DNA of 64,000 nt. Source: Aedes albopictus. Its lineage: Eukaryota; Arthropoda; Insecta; Diptera; Culicidae. Position 1 is the stretch's first letter. Each line of letters opens with the position of its first letter. Positions 59,580-64,000 of this stretch are shown here, piece by piece. A program made the position numbers and the translations under genes. Under the pieces are notes generated by a model. The model ran no database searches, had not been told where the DNA came from, and worked only from the letters and a program-made list of their open reading frames with translations. The stretch lies in contig NC_085138.1 of the NCBI RefSeq assembly GCF_035046485.1, positions 362,021,238 through 362,085,237 on the forward strand, written 5' to 3'.

Positions 59580-61552
59580 CCTAATTTACAGCTCTTTTGT
59601 CCACTAGGGCACTAGGTGAGCGATTCCAATCGGCACTTACACTTTGTACAACGCCTTAATGTATCCTATTCTTATTCTACTATATCGAACTGGTTGCCTT
59701 TGCGCTGCTGTCACTTTTCTACCCTGTCCATGGTAGAATGATGAGCACAAGGATGTTTTGATGAGTGGCTCTTGTTTCTTTTCCTGTCCGATTTCGGGTC
59801 CATTATGAGTTGCCGTTAGCCGTTATCCAGGTTTCCGGGTCCGTTGGAGCATATGCTCTGAAGAGGGTCAGGTGCCAGCTGCTCTCGGGGGAAAGAGCAA
59901 CTGACGAAAAATTGCAAGTGCCGGGACTGGGATCGAACCCATGACCCATCCCACAGTGGTCTACGAAACAGATTTACGAGGAAAGATGCATTTAGCGCCT
60001 TCAAATGATTTTTTAGACAAATATGCTCTTTTCAATGTACATGAAAATTAGAGTGGTCCATATTTTGAAAGAAATTGGGAACCAAACTTTTTTATTTGCA
60101 ATAATATCTATATACTTTCTTCGGAAAAGTTGTAGATCTATTAACTTTGAGCAAGTTTGCTGAAGACACTTTCTATGTAGCTTTAAAATTGAACGATCTA
60201 GAGATATTTTTCTGAATAAGCTTAGGATGGTTCAAGAAAAACCGGTTTTCTGGCTTTAACTTTTTCAGTTTCGATTTTTCAACAAAGTCCTTGTAAAGCA
60301 TTTGAAGACGCGTCGTTTCGTGCGCTGAGATGGTCGTTATCTCTTTTGGTTTGATAGTTACAGGTGTTTTTCCTAAAAAATCATATTTTTTTGAAAAGGT
60401 GATATGACCGATTGGGGCAAACATAAAAATATCTTTGGCCCGCATTAAAAAGAAGAAACGTTGTTATAAAACATATAAAAAAATTAGAGGGGTGTTATTT
60501 TTGTTACTCAAGTAAAAAATACTTGAAAAATGCGTATTTTTTCAAGAAAATCATCAATATCTTTTGAACGGAATGACGTAGCAACATTTTCAGCGCACGA
60601 AAATGTGCGTTTTTGGAAGCTCTAAAAGTGGTGCTTAGGCGACTTTGACGAGAAATTTGAAACAATAAAGATAAAGCAATAAATCGATTTGTTCTAGCGT
60701 CACACTTTGAATACTATGGGAAAGTGCTCCAAATTTGGTCAAAACAGTTTCAACGCTTTATCTTTATTGTTTCAAATTTCTCATCAAAGTTGTCTAAGAA
60801 TCATTTTAGGAGCTCAAAAAAAACGCACATTTTCGTGTGCTGAGAATATTGCTATGTCATTCCGTTCAAAAAATATTGACGATTTTTTTTTGAAAAAATA
60901 GGCACTTTTCAAGTATTTTATACTTGAGTAACAAAAACAACACCCCTCTAATTTTTTGATATGTTTTATAACAACGTTTCTTCTTTTGAATGCGGGCCAA
61001 AGATATTTTTATGTTTGCCCCAATCGGTCATATCACCTTTTACAAAAAATATGTTTTTTTAGGAAAACACCTGTAACTATTGAACCAAAAGAGATAACGA
61101 CCATCTCAGCGCACGAAACGACGCGTCTTCAAATGCTTTACAAGGACGAAAAATCGAAACTGAAAAGGTTAAAGCCAGAAAACCGGTTTTTCTTGAACCA
61201 TCCTAAGCTTATTCAGAAAAATATCTCTAGATCGTTCAATTTTAAAGCTACATAGAAAGTGTATTCAGCAAACTTGCTCAAAGTTGATAGATCTACAACT
61301 TTTCCGAAGAAAGATATTATTGCAAATAAAAAAGTTTGGTTCCCAATTTTTTTGAAAATATGGACCACCCTAATTTTTATGTACATTGAAAAGAGGGCCT
61401 TATTTTTAGGAACAACTTTGTAGAAGACCATATTTGTCTAAAAAATCATTTAAAGGCGCTGAATACGTCTTTCCTCGTAAATCTTTTTCGTGGACCATTG
61501 TGCATCCACTTATGAAGTGAACGTGTAGTCACTACGCTACGGGCCCCGGCAC
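59580..61552 (-). mobile_element. tRNA-derived SINE interrupted by a fold-back element
   Basis: The minus strand starts GGGCCCGTAGCGTAGTGAC (box A) to GTGGATG at 61503, then continues at 59951 with GGTCATGGGTTCGATCCCAG (box B). Joining across 59952-61502 gives a normal tRNA-like head. The 3' limit near 59580 is uncertain. Confidence 0.65.
59952..61502. mobile_element. Transib-like fold-back element, 1.55 kb
   Basis: Arms of about 760 bp are inverted copies. The ends are CACAGTGGTCTACGAAACAG and, inverted, CACAATGGTCCACGAAAAAG. The 5-bp CATCC is duplicated exactly (59947-59951 and 61503-61507). CACWRTG termini with 5-bp duplications are Transib features and match the V(D)J heptamer. No transposase is encoded; frames inside are mirror-image chance ORFs. 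Confidence 0.75.
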
Positions 61553-62561
61553 TAAGCATAGATAATGTTCTGATTTTTGTTTTGAGAAGTTACAAATTGC
61601 AGATTCAGTATAACTTCATGAAACTGTTCTTGTGTTCAGATTAGACTGGATGCGGAAAAATATTGATCTGGCATCACTAACCTTTTTACCTGAGCATTAC
61701 ACCGGTTAGTGCTCCAAGACACGCACCGTTGCGGCGAAGAAGAGTAATTTACCTGAGTTGTCAAATTTGACAAAACTTTTCTCTATCTCGCAAAAGAGAT
61801 AGCAGCATATTGTTGACTGTTTCTTCAACAATAAATAGCAACCCTTCTCTTTACTCCAATGCTCGATTGCTGATGAAAAGCTGTTCGCAACTGCTTGTAT
61901 CTGTGGATGAAATTCCAGGTGAGTTTGAGTCTCATGTGGATTTCGTATGGTAGCAGAACACTGTATGGTTATGGCGTGTAGTGTAATGAACGGCACCAGT
62001 GTGATGGTATGCGTTGGGGAGAAGCGGGCGAAACGAATAAATTGACAAATTGGGTTGTTTAGCGAATCAAATATCGCCATTTTCTTTAGCCTAATCGAAA
62101 GAGCTCATTTTTCTGAGTATTTATGAGGTGATTTTATTGAGCTCCAAATCCTTTGTTTTGATAGTTAAATAAACAAAACAGTTTTAATTTTCGTGGTTAG
62201 AATGACAGTTTAATCGATAAAGTGACAGTTCACCCCGAATAAAAAAAATATAAAAAAAATTCCCCATACAAACTTTAAATGCATTTTAAAAGTAGCTCCC
62301 GGGCACCAAAAATGATAAAATTTTGGATTTCGACTATTTTTTGGAAGGAGATTCCAATTATGCAATAAACTGGATATTCCTGAAGAACCCAATTACATAA
62401 AACTTTATTGCTCATTCCGAAGCAAGAAATGATTTGGCTTATTTTTAGCGTAGACGCATTATAAATGTTTGTTTACAATGCAAACTATCGTCAAGTGTGT
62501 ATTCGACAATGTAGCGTCCAATATTCACTAATACGCGGTCTGTTTTCATATCTGTGAACTA
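61553..62561. other. No supported gene
   Basis: AT-rich. A 124-codon minus frame (61706-62080) is open but has no recognisable family or splice support. Confidence 0.4.
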
Positions 62562-62901
62562 GGGTGGCCCACACTACTATGAAAAATATAAAATTCGAAA
62601 AAGGCCCAGCCTTACCTCCTGAAGCATTTGTTTTGGACTCCGACAAGCTATACTTTCAAAATTTGAGCAACATCGATTAAGGCTAGAAGTTTGTATGGGA
62701 AAAAGTGGCCAAATGTATGCAGAAGTTTCATGGCGGTAAGTGGCGCTGTAAGCGTTCAATTAATAAATCCTTTGGTATTCTTGTAGGTAACTGTATACCA
62801 AACAACTTTATCGAAGACCGCAAAGTAATCCGACACCTGTGAAAACAATTTTACCCTAGCTTTTTTCGAATTTCATATTTTTATATAAGTGTGGGCCACC
62901 C
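62562..62901. mobile_element. 340-bp fold-back MITE with TA duplication
   Basis: GGGTGGCCCACACTACTATG and its imperfect complement form arms of about 45 bp; TA flanks both sides (62560-62561, 62902-62903). Confidence 0.75.
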
Positions 62902-63254
62902 TACTGTGAACACACGCGAAGAAATAGCGTAAATAACAAGTTGCGCGCAGAAGTCTAAACAGAAGACTATCTGCAATACCTTCCTAAAATTTTATTGTTC
63001 TCACGAACCTAAGCTTCTTTCCCCCAACAGTGGGGTAATGAAACAGTCTTTGGCTATTCTGATGATGACTCTCATATAGTTGTAAACTTTCAGGTGATTA
63101 AAGAGCGAAACCACATCTTGAATTTTCAAAAGTACAAATCTGAAGAACCAAGTATCGCACTGAGCAGAACGTTGATCGATTGGTCACCACCACGGGGTGA
63201 TCAATTGATCAGCATTGCAGCTCGGTACGACGTTTGGTTTCTCTTACTTACCGA

Positions 63255-64000
63255 TTAGGCTAAGGCCGGGGTGGCCTCTGCTGTACATACCACTCGGTCC
63301 ATGGCTGTTTGTCTCCAGTTCCGCACTCTGCGTAGGGTTTGCAGATCGTCCTCCACTTGGTCGACCCACCTAGCTCGCTGTGCTCCACGTCATCTTGTAC
63401 CGGTCGGATGTCTCTCGAGAACCATTTTAGTCGGGTTGCTATCCGACATCCTGATGACGTGACCCGCCCACCGTAGCCTCCTGATTTTTGCGGTATGGAC
63501 GATGGTTGGTTCTCTTAGCAGCTGATGCAGCTCGTGGTCCATTCGCCTTCTCCAAGTCCCGCAACACCTTCCGTTCGAAAACTCCAAGGGCGCGTTGGTC
63601 CTCTGCATGTAGGGTCCATGTTTCGTGCCCATAGAGGACGACCGGTCTAATCAGCGTTTTTTAGATAGTTAACTTCGTGTTACGGTGAACTTTATTCGAT
63701 CGTAGAGTTCTGTAGAGTCCAAAGTAAGCACGATTTCCTGCCCAATGCGTCTCTGAATTTCTCTGCTGGCGTCGTTGTCGGCGGTCACCAGTGAGCCCAT
63801 GTACACGAATTCTTCAACCGCTTCGATTTCATCACTGTCGATAGAAATTCAGGGTGGCGGGCACGGTGATTCCTCCCTAGAGCCCTTCGCCACCATGTAC
63901 TTTGTCTTCGACACATTAATGACTAATTCGATTCGCCTGGCTTCACTCTTTAGTCGGATGTACGTTTCCGACATCTTCTCAAATTTACGAGCTATAATGA
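63255..64000 (-). mobile_element. RTE-like retrotransposon 3' part, continues beyond the window
   Basis: From the right edge the minus strand reads MSETYIRLKSEARRIELVIN, then SKTKYMVAKGS, VEIDSDEIEAVEEFVYMGSL, and after breaks RRRMDHELHQLLREPTIVHT, LRWAGHVIRMSDSNP and ARWVDQVEDDLQTLRRVRNW. It is the best preserved of the RTE fragments here but has at least one shift near 63655. Catalytic RT motifs would lie outside the window. Confidence 0.8.

Noticed and set aside
60173..61255. Two similar 90-99 codon frames on opposite strands as paired genes
   Set aside because: They are mirror images from the arms of the Transib-like fold-back element.

Overview
The window reads as mosquito nuclear DNA, most likely genus Aedes. 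Compact, spliced insect genes sit in very repeat-rich DNA full of fold-back MITEs, tRNA-derived SINEs with GAA-triplet tails, RTE-like and other non-LTR retrotransposon fragments, and minisatellites. The species is inferred from this repeat style and from protein content; it was not searched.

Left part (1-9.5 kb) is a genic block with a ciliary theme. A minus-strand gene for the nexin-dynein regulatory complex subunit DRC2/CCDC65 (3' end outside the window) is divergently paired, across about 350 bp, with a plus-strand gene of the DRC9/DRC10 (IQCG/IQCD) family. That second gene is duplicated in tandem (5436-6913 and 8003-9483). DRC2 intron 2 holds a complete single-exon odorant-binding protein gene on the opposite strand that looks like OBP59a. 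DRC2 intron 1 is filled by about 80 copies of a 24-bp near-palindromic satellite.

Middle part (9.5-42 kb) is mostly transposons. It has a SINE with a 27-bp target duplication, a 5'-truncated and frameshifted LINE, three copies of a triplet-tailed SINE, and many nested fold-back elements. In several cases the target-site duplications can be read directly and the order of insertion worked out. The main gene here is an intronless histone H3 (23547-23957). It has H3.3 hallmarks (Ser31, Ala87) but Val89-Ala90 in place of Ile-Gly, and its 3' end carries both AATAAA and a replication-type histone stem-loop. An apparent 11.4-kb insertion (27093-38449) splits one MITE in two and contains a hAT-type element and a 3.4-kb minisatellite array with higher-order repeats.

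Right part (42-64 kb) starts with a complete six-exon gene for the AP-3 adaptor mu subunit (42401-44186). It continues with decayed repeats, RTE fragments, and a 3.37-kb element with TTAA target duplications and perfect 17-bp inverted termini. That element encodes a small protein with two THAP zinc fingers and carries a second 24-bp satellite. Further right are a TA-flanked fold-back element, a diverged ~305-bp tandem repeat, a 1.55-kb Transib-like fold-back element whose ends are CACAGTG/CACAATG with a 5-bp duplication, and the 3' part of an RTE-like retrotransposon running off the window.

The cell genes suggest three unrelated jobs: motile or sensory cilium assembly (DRC cluster, plus perhaps hygrosensory OBP59a), chromatin (H3 variant), and endosome-to-lysosome sorting (AP-3 mu). 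The most unusual items are the twin-THAP TTAA element, the H3 variant with its histone-type 3' end, and the RSS-like Transib-type fold-back element.
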